A stretch of 64,000 nucleotides of DNA. It comes from Ascidia mentula. Lineage: Eukaryota > Chordata > Ascidiacea > Phlebobranchia > Ascidiidae. The translations under genes and the position numbers were made by a program. Below the pieces are notes generated by a model that saw only the letters and a list, made by a program, of their open reading frames with translations, did not search any database and was not told the DNA's origin. Positions 32,614-44,829 of the stretch are shown one piece after another (positions within the stretch are counted from its first letter, which is position 1; every line of letters begins with the position of its first letter). Where the stretch lies: NCBI GenBank assembly GCA_947561715.1, contig OX387199.1, positions 14,265,001 through 14,329,000 of the forward strand, in the 5' to 3' direction.

Positions 32614-35600
32614 ATGGCTATAAACTATCTCGTGTTTTTCGCTGTGACAGCCCGCTTGTTCATGACGTCATACGGTAATGGTCAGCAGTCCTGCAATTTT
32701 ACTCATCCGTGTGGCTTGGAAGGTAAGTGCGTGAAATTTTTTAATTCTCGACCAACTTGTCGGCAATTATTTTGCATGTTGCCAGAGTAGGAGATGTAAA
32801 GAGATATTTATGTGAAATATTTTCGCACTTGTTACTCCCTTAAACGAATATATTTCGTTCTTTAATTTTGTTCCAATATTTTAAGGGCACTTCATATTGT
32901 TTACATTCTTTCGGTCGTGTCTTACACATTTTACAGTTTTTTGTTTCTTGTTGAAAAATTAGTTGGGTACGAAATGTTAAAATCTTCATTACTCAGATGT
33001 GTTTCCCAAATTTCTCTTGCACGTTACATAGTTTACATATATCGTAAAAGCCGAAGGTGGAGGAACAATGACCGAACCGCGACAATTACGATCGTCCGAC
33101 GGCGTACTCAATATAACACTGGTGGTGGATGTCGGTGACTATACTGCAGGGTGGCTCACGTTAAGAAGACGAATGTACAACGGGTCCGTTGCCGCACCAA
33201 CGTGGAATGTGAAAAGAGGAGACAGAGTCCAAGTTACCTTGGTAAGTAGAAGTCTATGAGTGTGACTCCGCCGTTTCCGTTAAGCGGTCAGACAATTCAC
33301 AGATATTACCGCCTCTGAAGACCAATCTAGTTTAGCTGCTCCCCGCTATAGCGTTCGCAAACCAGCACAAGGGTTTCGCAAAGGTGTGATTTTTCTGATA
33401 CTCGCTGTTAGTTATTTTTCGTGCATTTTGATGGTTTACAACCTTTTCTGCCTATTTCTTTTTTTCCTGCCCAATCTTTCCTGCCCATTACATCACATCT
33501 ATTTGCTCATTTACAACTTGGTTCGTCATTTGAGCTACAGGTAAATTTTATGTAATCAGAATTGAAGATATTTTACTAAGTGGTCGACGTAAGAGTGTAA
33601 AATTTTTGAGAATCACTGCTCTATAGTTACATCGCTTCGCCTTATTTAAAACAATGATTAAATAGTTTTTTAACAGTCCAGCAGCACGCAAACAAATTAC
33701 ACGGGTCGTTTTGCAAATGCAAGTTGCGAGTCTTATGTATGTATCTAAACCGTGTTTTTTTGCTTTTTGCCGAAAAAAATACTTTTCGAAACTCGTGAAA
33801 CGTGAAACTTAAAGGCGTTGATGGAATTTAGTAATTCTAAAATACATAGGTTTGTCGAAATATCTGTATGATAATTTTGATTGACAGCACCACTTTAGCT
33901 TTGGTTTTCATTTCCAAATTAAACACAACTCACGCAAATCTGCACCAAATCCAAACGTTGTGTACGAGTCGAAGTGGCAGAATGGCGTATTGGGAATTAT
34001 ATACTGGGGTTCGCTACCTTTTTTCTCGTCAAACAAATGTAATTTTGTGAATGAACGTCATCGAATGGGCGTTGGAACTCGTTAAATTATGTTACAGATC
34101 AACAAGTTGACTTACCCAAACCCGGAGTTCAAACCGAACGTACCAAGGTTTCCGAACACAACAAATTTGCACGTCCACGGCTTGCATGTTAGCAGCAAGG
34201 TATGTTTGTGTTGTGTATAGTTAATAATTTTAAAATGTGTTTTCCCCAACTTTGTGAAATACCTATGTTACTGTTCAAGTTACTATTTTTGCTGAAACAA
34301 ATAGGGTTGCAAAATAAAAATATATTGTAAGATGTAGGCCTACTGATATATTTATTTATCATATATACGCGCAAGAAACTTGTGGAAAACATACAATGAG
34401 ATGAAGTACACTTTATTCGTGTTCCGCAGGCCTGATTGCGTGGCATTATACCGTTCACCGAACCACAAAAGGCGAACATTTATGTGGAAAGGCTATGATT
34501 CCATTACATATGTAAACGTGTAATCGTTACATCACGAACTTACGTAACAGACACCCAGTGACGACCCGTTCGTGCGTGTCTACCCTGGAGAGCAGTTCAC
34601 CTACACGTACCACATACATGCTGAACAATCACCTGGAACATTTTGGTATCACCCTCACGTACACGGATCGTCCCTGCTCCAGGTTCGGAAATAGAAAATA
34701 GTTGTTTGTCTTCCATGAAAACAGTTTCAAAAAACAGCTTTTCATGGTCACATTCTCCAGTGTTATTCGAGTTTATTAAAAGAAAGCTTAGTCCCGTTCG
34801 GCATATGACTTTTAGTGAAATTGTGTATTATTAAATATCTCCTTTAGTAAATGTCCCAGAAAAGTACAACAATGAGAGGACAAAAACATAGTCATTCCTT
34901 TCCAACGGTTAACAACAATTTGTTGTAATTGTTACGCTCCGTTACTCACCTAGTCACGTGAAGATGCGCGTTCATGCACTTCATGCATTATCGTTGCGTC
35001 ATAACCCTGAGAAAATCTCACTGGAGGGTGGATGAAACGTTGGTTTCAATAAACACTTTCGAAACTTAAGTTCTAGAAGAACAATTCCTGTTAATGAAGA
35101 AAACATTTACTTGTTTATATCATTGAAATTTCGGTTCACACTTTCTCTTTTACAAATATAAATACATTTGCTCTGTAGAGATGAGTTGATTTACACTGCT
35201 TAAATATATAACTATAGGATAGTGCAAGGCCTGTCACACTAGAATTATGTGTATTGCAAGCCACATACATATTTTAAACTTTGCAGGTCCTCAGCGGTTT
35301 GGCTGGAATTATAATTGTCGAAGATAACGAATCGTCGTTGAGCGAACTGCTGAGGTCAGTGTCTTGCCCGTTCAACTGCGAAAACGACATCCAACTTTTA
35401 TTTCAACCCATTCTTCTGCTGTCGGACGATACGCGGTTCTCTGGTTTCATTCCGGAGCAGAAGAAGATCGGGGATCAAGTACAGAAGTGAGTTGATTGTT
35501 AAATGTGATCAACCAAAAAAAAACATATCTATACTACCAATTTAATAGATACGTGTTTACTTAAAGTTTACGGCAGTACCAAGTTTCAAGTGGCGGAACC

Positions 35601-38600
35601 TTCGAAGAATGGGCGAGGAATAAAAGCAACGGTATAAACTACTTTACAACCAATGGGAAACTTCAGCCAGTACTGGAAATACAAACGGGACAAATTAAAC
35701 GTTTCAGGTGATAAGTCGGGAAAAGTATATTCTTCTTAACGTACCACATGCTATCAGCTAGTTTGTACATATTTCACTCTATTTCAAATACGTCTGCTGT
35801 ATTGAAATTATAATCAAATTTTTTTAAACAAAAAAATACAATCTACCTACGAATCCCTGTTTGTCGAACTTTTACAACACACACAAAATATTCTTTTTTT
35901 AAATTAGAAAGAACTTTTATAACGGTTTGGTATGAATCATAAATTTTGGTTGCTTAAATATAAAATAATATCTCGAGGTAACACAGTACATGATAAGAAT
36001 AGCATTTGGTGTTCAGAATGGTCAACGCTGGAGGAGCTTCCACTATAGAACTTGAAATTGTCGACACTTCCGGTGGGGGAAACGCGTGTGAAGTTTATGA
36101 AATCGCCTTGGATGGAATATACTTGAACGAAGCGAGAAGACCAAGACTCGGTAAATCCTTTTTTATGCCAGCCACCAGGATAGATTGGCTGGTGGTTTGC
36201 AATCAACCAGGAAACTACACGGTAAGTTAAATCATCTTTAATATTTTTCCAAAGGTTAGATATGTTTAAATAATATAGTCAAGAAAACGTAATTAAAATA
36301 TAAAATAAAAAATCGACGCAAGACAGCTTATAGCGAAAAACATAAGTAGTTACATATATGGTTTGTAAGGACGTTGTCAGGTCCTACACGTAAAGACGTT
36401 AAACTACCAAAGAAGATGATACAAATGTCTAATATATTTTTAAAAAATGATCTGGCACCTTAAATAATTTTAATTGAATCAGTGTAGATCCGATCAATCA
36501 ATACTTCATAGGTAAGATCAAACCCGGCAGTTGAAGATGGGCTATCAGTCGGTGATGAAGACAGATGGAAAGGAGATTTATTCACAATTCTTGTCAACGG
36601 TGATGTTACAACTACAGAGATTAACACGACTTTGCCACAGAGGCCATCCTATCTAAAAGATTTTCGAGATGTACCCCAAGAAGATGTTCACGGTCGTTTT
36701 GTTGTTCAACTCGGTCCACGTTTCACCTTGAATAGGGAAGTTTTCCAGTACAAACATAACTTCAGGTAGTTTTGAATTTATATTTTAGAGGGAGTAGGTC
36801 TGTGTCGTTATGCTTTCTTACAGTGTATAGGAATATGTAGAGATCATAAATCTAATTTATCACGTACAAATTCACTAAAACTCAAACACTTTTTCAAAGA
36901 TACAAAATGGAGGTAAATAAACTACAGGAATGGCATTTTATCAACACCTCGCCCATACTCAGTCATGCGATGCATATGCACGTTAATCACTTTCAGGTAA
37001 CTGCATTCCACCTTAGTTTTGCCTTCCAATTAACCGTTACTCGTTGCTTTAAATTCAAACATTTACGTATGTGCCAACACACGTCGAGATTACGCATTTT
37101 CAGATCATTCATTTTCAACCATACACCGGGCCAATAGGGGTTTTCAAAGGCTTGGATTGGAAACTTTATGACCAAAACAGCGAAACTTGTTTCTATCAAC
37201 ACCCAGGATACAACAGTAAGCCTCAAATTTCATGAGCTTTCATTCAAACCAAGGCAGTGTATAGAAGTTCGTAATCTCCTGAAAGCAATGAAATGTTGTG
37301 TGTTTCTTTCTATACAGTATTTCTTTGAAAACGTAAAACTAAAGACGGCATTAAAAGACTTTCTGCCGAGTTTGCTGTCTGAAAAATTGAAACACACACA
37401 AGTTTAACATTTTGTTTATTTACCTCATTCAGAAGCGTCTGCAGAGATTCCACCTTTTTCTGGGCCTTTAATCTACTCTGATCATTACAAACGTTGGCTT
37501 CGAGGAGGAAATGGATCTCTCTCTTATCCAGTTTCGGGTGATTTTATGGATACTGTGTGGGTCCCACCTCTTTCAAATTTAACAGTAAGTAGCCGGGCAT
37601 ATAAATTTATATTCTTGCTTTGGTAAATGCGGTTAACTTCGTGTCTTGTCCTTTATGTATTGTTCAAACAAGAAAATTTTTTTTTTTTAAATACAGCCTT
37701 CTCATGTTAAAATATGGGAGGCAATATCTATTTCGAAAGCAAATGTTTTTTTGAAGCCTATTATCCAAGAAATGTTAAACCATCAGCAAAATTACTTGAG
37801 GTCTACTGGATTTTTATCTAGATTGGCCTCATTGCCCAGTTATATGTGCTCAACATTGAAATTCATTTTGCAGATTAGGTTTTTGCCAAATGAACTTACT
37901 GGAATAGTTTTGGTCCATTGTCATATGCTAGCACACGCTGATGAAGGCATGGCTATCACTGTGGACGTTGTTAATTCAGGTAACTTACTCACACTCTTGT
38001 CAATATAAGTGTTTTACTATGGACGGATTTAGACATCGACAGTAGGGCATCGAAACTATTGTAAACCAACAAGTCAAATTGAATCATTTTGCTTCGTGTA
38101 ACTAACGATACGACATAAACAAACAATATAATGAAATAACGTAGGCCCCCATAAATGCATTAGAATTATCTCATCTGGAGTACAACAGTAATCACTACAG
38201 AAACAACCTGCCTATTTGTTGCTGGGTGGGATGATATTGCAGAAACCAGTTGCTGAGTACAAGTGCGTCGTGGAGAGTTTTAGTACAATGTAAACACTTC
38301 TCACAAACTACAACAAAAAATCAATACACACAGACTGTGCAAGATTGACTTAAAAAGTAATTCATGCAGGAGAAGACCTTACGGCAGCTGTGGCAGCTGA
38401 TGGTGCTTACCCAGGTGCTTGCCATAAATGCGATCCTTATCCTTTCAACGCCCCATCGCGTTGCAACAGCAGTTCTGCATCTACAAGGCCGGATTACAGG
38501 TAATTACATGGTTGGACGTTGGCAACGCGATGTATAAATTCAAATATGTTGCATAGATATTTTTTATTGTTAGCACATTTTGTCCTTTTTCTTTTAGTTT

Positions 38601-39236
38601 CGTCCTTTTATGTCTTCTCGTTATTTGGGCGATTTGGACTTCGTAAAGTGGACATTGACCTATAATCGTTCTTGGTATCAACATATATTTGTGACATAGC
38701 GATGTTTAGATCAATCATCAGTATGACCTTATTTTTTTGTGCTGCAAAGATTTTAAGCGGGTCCTTAAAATGTAGGCCTACCTTATCATTTTCAGTGTAT
38801 ATGTTCAATTGTAAATGCCACATTACGGAACAAAGTATGCACAACCTCCGGCCATTGATTCATTTCACTAATAAAAGCAAAAGGCTACATACGAAGTGAA
38901 TCTGGTAATTCATAATGCAAAATTAACTAAAGTGCCGCGGGACGAAGTTACGTATGCCGCGTTGTGTCCACAACCGCACAATATTTTTGAAAGCCTACTT
39001 AACTTTTGATGTTATAAACGTTGAATATTCGTTAAACTAGTCCAGACTATAGTCAGAATGCATTTTTGTAATTACGACTACAAAATCGTAACTCTTTGTT
39101 GATGTTTTGTATCTGACAAATACACACAAAGCTGTTTGTTTTGATTGATATTTGCAGCCTGTACACAGAAACTCCTGATACGGTTATCGATCGACAGCCT
39201 ACCAGGGTAGCAAAGTATAGATCCAGTATAATTTAG
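32614..39236 (+). CDS. Secreted multicopper oxidase, laccase type, 14 exons
   Basis: Exons: 32614-32722, 33057-33241, 34098-34199, 34551-34682, 35287-35486, 35567-35707, 36017-36221, 36512-36765, 36900-36996, 37104-37215, 37433-37584, 37874-37979, 38370-38499 and 39158-39236. Borders are GT/AG and phases agree (2004 nt, 667 aa). The N-terminus is a signal peptide (MAINYLVFFAVTARLF), so the enzyme is secreted. All four copper-binding motifs are present: LHVHG (His123, 125), WYHPHVHG (166, 168), SHAMHMHVNHF (465, 468, 470) and HCHMLAHADEGM (His578, Cys579, His580, His584, Met589). These give the type 1 site and the type 2/3 trinuclear cluster needed to oxidise phenols, amines or metal ions with reduction of oxygen to water. 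The natural substrate is unknown; cuticle or tunic phenolics, or iron, are candidates. The exon 2 acceptor could be 6 nt upstream. The gene has a partial inverted copy at 52530-55490. Confidence 0.92.
34895..35093 (+). mobile_element. Single-arm relative of the foldback at 25044-25462
   Basis: Lies in the oxidase intron between exons 4 and 5. It shares 'ttgttacgctccgttactca', then 'cataaccctga', 'gaaacgttggtttc', 'aataaacactttcgaaactt' and 'gaacaattcctgttaat' with that element. The hammerhead-like part is diverged (CTGAGAA instead of CTGAAGA). No second arm, so a solo or truncated copy. Confidence 0.65.
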
Positions 39237-40173
39237 ATTTGTAGATTTTCGCCGCCATTACTGATACGGGTGCTGGGAGCACAGTCCTTATTTGCGTAAT
39301 AATGCGTGTTATTGTCTTGGTCTGATGGAATGGTTTTAGTTTAGTTCTTGTGTCCAGCTGTGCTGCATGTATCGTTTATTAGGAGGCAGTAAATTATTGA
39401 AAATTAATGCCCATTGGACTGTTTGCTTATGTTAAGCACATTAAAGGCTTGCCTGCGTCACAGTTCGGTAAGTTTTGTTTTGTTAGTTTGCGTGGCGTTG
39501 TACATTGTGTTATGCTTCAGTTTTCGTTGCAGAAAACCGCGTTTGAAGGACTCGCGTATTTCGACTCTGAACAAAAATAAACTTCCTGTCACGAATACTG
39601 GCAGATTTCAAGCCCTGTCCTCATGTGCGGCGTAACAGTATTATTACTTTGATCTGTTCTGATAAAACGATAACTGTCACATCACTACTTTTTAATGCCG
39701 TTTAAAGATATATTGGGTGATTATTTGGCAGTTTGACGTCACACAAAGCGTTGTCCCTGTAGAACCCTGGTGCCTGTCAGTATTTTTGTCGGAGTTTTGC
39801 CTTAGTTAGTTGTGCACTGCTGAATGAAACTAGTTTATGTTCTATTTAAATACGGACAATTTAAAGCAAATTTAAGAATTTGTGTATTTAATTTCTTTGT
39901 TTTGGTCGCTAATTTTACGCTTGTGTGTGTAGAAACCGCAACGCCTTTGCAGAAATTCCCGCCTGTTGAACTGTATAAACGCTGCACGAACTTATTGCGT
40001 TTTTGATATATTGCAGGTTAGAAGAATCGACAAAGTGGTTTGAAAGTGCAAATACACATAAAAAGTAAAATTTGATTGCTATTTTTCTTACTATTATTTA
40101 TAAATTACAGCACTTTCTGACAATAGACTACTAAAGTTATTACTTCAGGGTGCCTAGCAATCTTGTCACATTA
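39237..40173. other. Intergenic 3' of the oxidase gene
   Basis: Presumed 3' UTR and flank; an AATAAA hexamer occurs near 39576 on the plus strand. Frames at 39414-39635 and 39824-40006 have hydrophobic stretches but no family resemblance. Confidence 0.4.
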
Positions 40174-40565
40174 CCGTATTTTACGGACCATAAGACGCAC
40201 TGTCAATAAATTGCTTTGATTAGTTTTTTGTTCATACATAAGGCGCACCGGGCTATAGAACGCAACGTATTTTAAGGAGTATGGGTTACCGTATAAAGCT
40301 CATTAAACAAAAACTTGTTACGTAATAAATGTAAGCAAGTCACAATAGTATGAATATCACAGTTGCTAGTTGCTTTTACCGTAGTTTATTGTGTAAGAAG
40401 GTGGTTTATTTATATAATAATAGTATCGGTACTGGTTTTGAGTGTACCGGTAGGCAATAAAAACTACTTGATCCATACATTAGGCGCACCGGCTTATAAG
40501 GCGCACGATCAATTTATCAGGAAAAAAAAGGATTTACATTGCGCCTTATGGTCCGTAAAATACGG
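40174..40565. mobile_element. MITE, copy 2 (TA-flanked, 392 bp)
   Basis: Near-identical to 26766-27164, in the same orientation, with the same CCGTATTTTACGGACCATAA terminus and TA on both sides. It differs by a few small indels, including a deletion near its left end. The close match of the copies implies recent activity of the family. Confidence 0.88.
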
Positions 40566-40639
40566 TATTACTTTGAAAAAATAACAGCGTATAATACTGG
40601 ACTTTTTACTCAAGTAACCAACTAATCATAATTTAGGAC

Positions 40640-40990
40640 TGCTATACTTTCCAGGGCAACACCTCTGATAAGGCAATATTGTGTACAGATTGTGAATGCC
40701 CAAGACGACAGTTTATATGCAGTCATGCTGCTATGCTCAATATATATGCAATTCACAACCTTAGCAACACTGATGTGGAATAAGTGGAAAAAACCCAAAG
40801 CTCCAACTATGGCAAAGTTTGTTGAAGAGATGCACTCGACGCCTTCAACTTCTGAGAGCAAACTGTGGCTCCAGTCAACTGCTGAAGTAGTATGGGCAAT
40901 TTACGGGCATGGTTGCTTTCTCCAAATCCACAACCAACAAAGAAGCTGCCTGTTCACACAGCTGAAAATATGATATCTGTCAGAGTTTCG
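40640..40990 (+). pseudogene. SWIM-type zinc finger remnant
   Basis: In one frame the sequence gives CTDCECPRRQFICSHAAML, the CxC...CxH pattern of a SWIM finger, followed by NIYAIHNLSNTDVE and then a stop. Downstream in another frame a KAPTMAKFVEEM stretch continues the similarity seen in uncharacterised invertebrate SWIM proteins that are often transposon-derived. The reading frame is interrupted and nothing upstream completes it. This is a decayed fragment of a repeated gene or MULE-like element; the family assignment is tentative. Confidence 0.5.
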
Positions 40991-41421
40991 CTCTACATAA
41001 GGTCCACTGTTTACTTAAAAAACTAGAAATTAGCGTCCTGTCTGGCATCTTATGAGAAATTATAAGAAAAGGGAGGCTAACTACAAGTAATTTTGATCAC
41101 ATTTTAAATTTAAGCAGAGTAACGCCAAGTAATTAGTTTTACTGGATCATGATTTTTCTGGCGTGTAGGCTCTTTGTTGGTGGGTAAACATAGCGCCTTC
41201 TATCACAGGCCTGGACACCGGTCGCGCTTGTTTTAAAACTGGAGGCGGATGTGTTTCAACTGGTTTCTGCGGTCGTGTGAGACTTGTGGACAGTTTTTCG
41301 TGTGTTATTGCTCGGGTAATGCGTGTGAAACGTGGAAATGTATTAAATTTTCGCTTATTTTGAGTTAGTTAGCGTTTGCGAGACACGTCCAGTAACGTCA
41401 AAAAGTTGTGTTTGTGTAAAT

Positions 41422-41648
41422 CAGTGTTTCTCAAATTTTTTTTCTGTACCGCCCCACCAAGCACCTTAGTCATTTACCAACGCCTAACAAAACAGACAAA
41501 AAAAGACACAAGGAATTTATTTGTTGCGATGGGTGACGTTTGGAAAACACAGACTTCCGCTATAAGAGAAAATTTGCCATGTCACCAAGCGCCCCCCCGT
41601 ATGATTGCAAATGATTGATTGCGCTGGCGCCCACTTTGGCAACCACTG
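41422..41648. mobile_element. hAT MITE, 227 bp, with perfect 8-bp duplication
   Basis: Starts CAGTGTTTCTCAAA and ends TTGGCAACCACTG, giving imperfect hAT-type termini. The flanks gtgtaaat at 41414-41421 and 41649-41656 are identical. Non-coding interior with a C-rich run near the right end. Confidence 0.88.
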
Positions 41649-41656
41649 GTGTAAAT

Positions 41657-42537
41657 TGAGCTCCCTGTTGAGCTTTTGGAAGTTGGTGCTAAGTTTGTTT
41701 ATATTATTTATTGTAAAACTAAAAGTTTAATTCCATTCACCACCAACATACCTAGAGCCACAAAAAAAGCCATGTCAGGCCAAAGAAATGTTGTGGTTGA
41801 TGAACTCGATGAATTCACATAACAGGACAAATTACCTGGTGACATGAATGATTTCGTAGCAGCTTTAAACAAAACATTCCTTTTCTATGCGCAAAAGAGC
41901 CATAATAATCAATCAGAGCCGCAGACAGGGTGTATACACGCACTGTTTCGACAGGTCTCATCAGTACAGCTGTTGATGTGGCACTGTGGTAGCTGGTATT
42001 CCTTTTCTGTTTCTACAATTTCATTTGAAAGTGATGATTCTGACATTATCCAGTCTAAAACATGTATAGCCAGCATACCTTTAGTTGTCATGAAAGGTTT
42101 CAAGAATCTTGTGCATGAATGTTTCCACCTTGGCATCGTTGGCTAGCAACAAAATTTTCACAATGGACGGCCAAGAATAGAAGGTGTAGTTAATTACCGA
42201 AACAATGTTGAGGAAAGTCGTTTGTTAGCTTATTATTTTCATAAATCATTTTTTAACTTGTTTCACTATATTTCTTTGTTGTATTTACATCTAAATATGT
42301 ATACTTTTTATTTAATTTACTTGTATATTGTTTTTTGTTGAAGCTCGAGTCAAAAGATTATTACTCCTCAAAATACATTGAACCACCACATTTGCGAATT
42401 TTTGTCATTAATTTATTTTTTTCAAATCTAGCCTTTTCCCTCGGACAACTAAGTCCGATCTGTCCTGCTGCGCTAAGCTGCATTTATCCTGAGGCCCTTC
42501 CTTGAGATCAAAGTGCAGGTCATCACGCTTGTATAAC
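41657..42537. other. Intergenic; unassigned frame 41844-42146
   Basis: A 100-codon plus-strand frame at 41844-42146 has no recognised motif. A start-like ATG with an acidic peptide at 41772 ends at once. Probably decayed mobile DNA, given the surroundings. Confidence 0.4.
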
Positions 42538-43740
42538 TTATGTAAAGCTTTTGCGGAGCAGGAAGTTAGCAGCCACGCATTTCTTGTGGTTGTAGGACCA
42601 ACTATGTCGTGTCTTCCCTACAGCAAACTGCTTTCTTTGATGCAACACGTAGTTATGATCTTCGGGGCAAATCTGTGGTAATGCACTCAAATTAAAAAAA
42701 CAAACACAAAGGCAATCAGTGGTCGACTTCAATTTTTTTGGCGCATATTCTCCACCGTGCCTGAAGTTTCCCAAATGGATTTTCTACAACAATGCGGGCA
42801 CTACTCAAGTAACAATTAAATGATTCTTGAGCAGGTGGAAGGGCAGATCTGCTGTAAGGTGTTAACAGCCAGTCCATGAGAGGATATGCCGGGTCTCCAA
42901 GAATAACGAGCGGAATAGGCACTCCGTCGTACATCTTGTAACACTTTATGAAAAACATAGGTTAACATACATATAACCAAAAAGGACATTGTACCTGTGG
43001 CAAAGAACCAGACTGCTTGTAAATTCCGGACTCCCGTAAAACAGCAGCATCGTGAGCACAACCTGGCATTCCCACGTTGATGTTTCTGAAACTTAAATAT
43101 ATATCCGTAACGCAACGTACCGACTGAAGTTAATTTAAAGTTATTACATGAAATTCTGGTCGACCACAGCTTGCAGAACAATTGACGGCCAACCCTTCCG
43201 ATTGCGGTAACCGTTTTGTGGTGCAGTTATGGGAATGTGACACCCATCGATTGCTCCTAACACCCAAGGAAAGTGGTATCTGGCCTCAAATCTACTAGCA
43301 ATTGTTTTTGCCTCTTCTTCGTTGGGCAGAATAATGAAGCCGTTTGTCTTTTTGCACATGGCGTTGCAAAAATTGGTCACTTGGGACGAATCTTACAGTG
43401 CTGTAGGTACCTATACAAACAATTGTGCACAGAGGCTTTATGGATCGCAAACATTTCCCCAACAATGCGGTACTACGCATTGGATGCCAATTTAAAGAGT
43501 GCAACAGCCACCTGTTTCTCTACTGAAAGGGCTGGACGCACTGCCATAGGATAAAAAATTGTTTGGACCTGTATTAGTTATGCCAGAAGATCTTAATGAT
43601 AAAACAAGAACCTGGTTCCAAATCGTCTCCGAGCAGCTATACTAGATATCGGAACGTTGCTCCGAGTGACACGAAAGTGTTCGATCCACTTGTCGTCAGT
43701 AAATATCACTAACATTTTTTTCCACCATTCGTTCGATCTT
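42538..43740 (-). mobile_element. PIF/Harbinger transposase, decayed
   Basis: Minus-strand fragments in family order: a FRVTRS-type segment near 43680, RPALSVEKQVAVALFKLAS, then RFEARYHFPWVLGAIDGCHIPI. These are followed by NRKGWPSIVLQAVVD, LVILGDPAYPLMDWLL, FNCYLSSARIVVENPFGKL and a QARWRI stretch. The three catalytic acids of the DDE nuclease are visible (GAIDG, GDPAY, VVENPFG). The coding region is split over several frames with stops near 43500, 43380 and 42960-42720, so it is inactive. The terminal repeats could not be located. Confidence 0.85.
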
Positions 43741-44829
43741 TTAATAAATATTCACGTTTTACCTAAAAATTACCCCAATAGTAAATTAAATATACCTTGG
43801 CTTTATCCATATGCTTCTTGATTTTTTTTCTTGCTAAATAGCGCAACACCAAAGCTCTTTTTTTGGCACAGCGACACAAAATGGTTATCACCAACAAACA
43901 CAGCAATAAAACTCTCGAAATTTTTTCCAATGCTTATCTCAACCTCCACTTGGAATAAAGTGATTTGTGATTTCAATTTAATCCAATAGACAAGTTTAAA
44001 AATGTAAATAAGTCCATAGCAACAGGTATGGTGTCCGGCCTATTATATATTTTTTTTTTTGCAAAAAAATATTTTTCTAAAGTCTCGTGTTGGTTTCGCG
44101 CCAGGACTTTCAAAAGTCCCGGTACCTCGACTTAAACTACGCCACTTTCTGTCTGGAGTCCCGACGAATTTCCCGATCATGTAAACAGGCCTAATGTGGT
44201 TGTTTAATATGATGATAATATGTGTGAAAAATAAACCATATTAATAGTAATTAAAATCACATCAGTTTACAGGAAAATAAACTTTGGAAACCATTTTGGA
44301 TTAATCCAATTCCTGTTGAACAACCGGATTACTGCCAAAGTATAGAGAACAGGAGTTAAAACAAATAAGTTAAAGTTTGTAAGCCCTGACAGATACACAC
44401 TGCCAAAAAAAAAATTATACGTAATCGCCTTATTTTTGAATTTTACTTGGTTGTGGATTAGTTATGTTGCAAAAGAATAGCAACAATAATAGTTGTTTTT
44501 TTCTGAGAAAATGATGTGTTCTACAATTTGCATCTTACAGCTTTGACTAAACTACTGTTTTTGGTTCTCTTCAGTGAGTTCAAATATATTCTTTATATAT
44601 TGAGTTTATACAATTTTCAGACATACATACGGATATAATAATGGGTAACTTAACACAGATAAGTTTACTTAATTTACCAGATGCTACTTCGGATGACATG
44701 GTATTTGCTGTAGCATTCTGATACCTTTTTTATCAAAAACTCAGCAGTCAAAAACATGATTGTTCAATTCTTGAAAAACTACAGCACAAACTAAACCATC
44801 CAACACAGCAGTGTCTATGGTAATAGTTT
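43741..44829. other. Intergenic, no gene recognised
   Basis: AT-rich. The stretch 44090-44190 ('ttcaaaagtcccggtacctc' and 'ctggagtcccgac') is GC-richer and may belong to the neighbouring Harbinger element, but no matching inverted terminus was found near 42500. Confidence 0.4.

Noticed and set aside
39414-39635. Small membrane protein gene 3' of the oxidase
   Set aside because: One hydrophobic stretch but no family, no conserved context; probably within the 3' flank.
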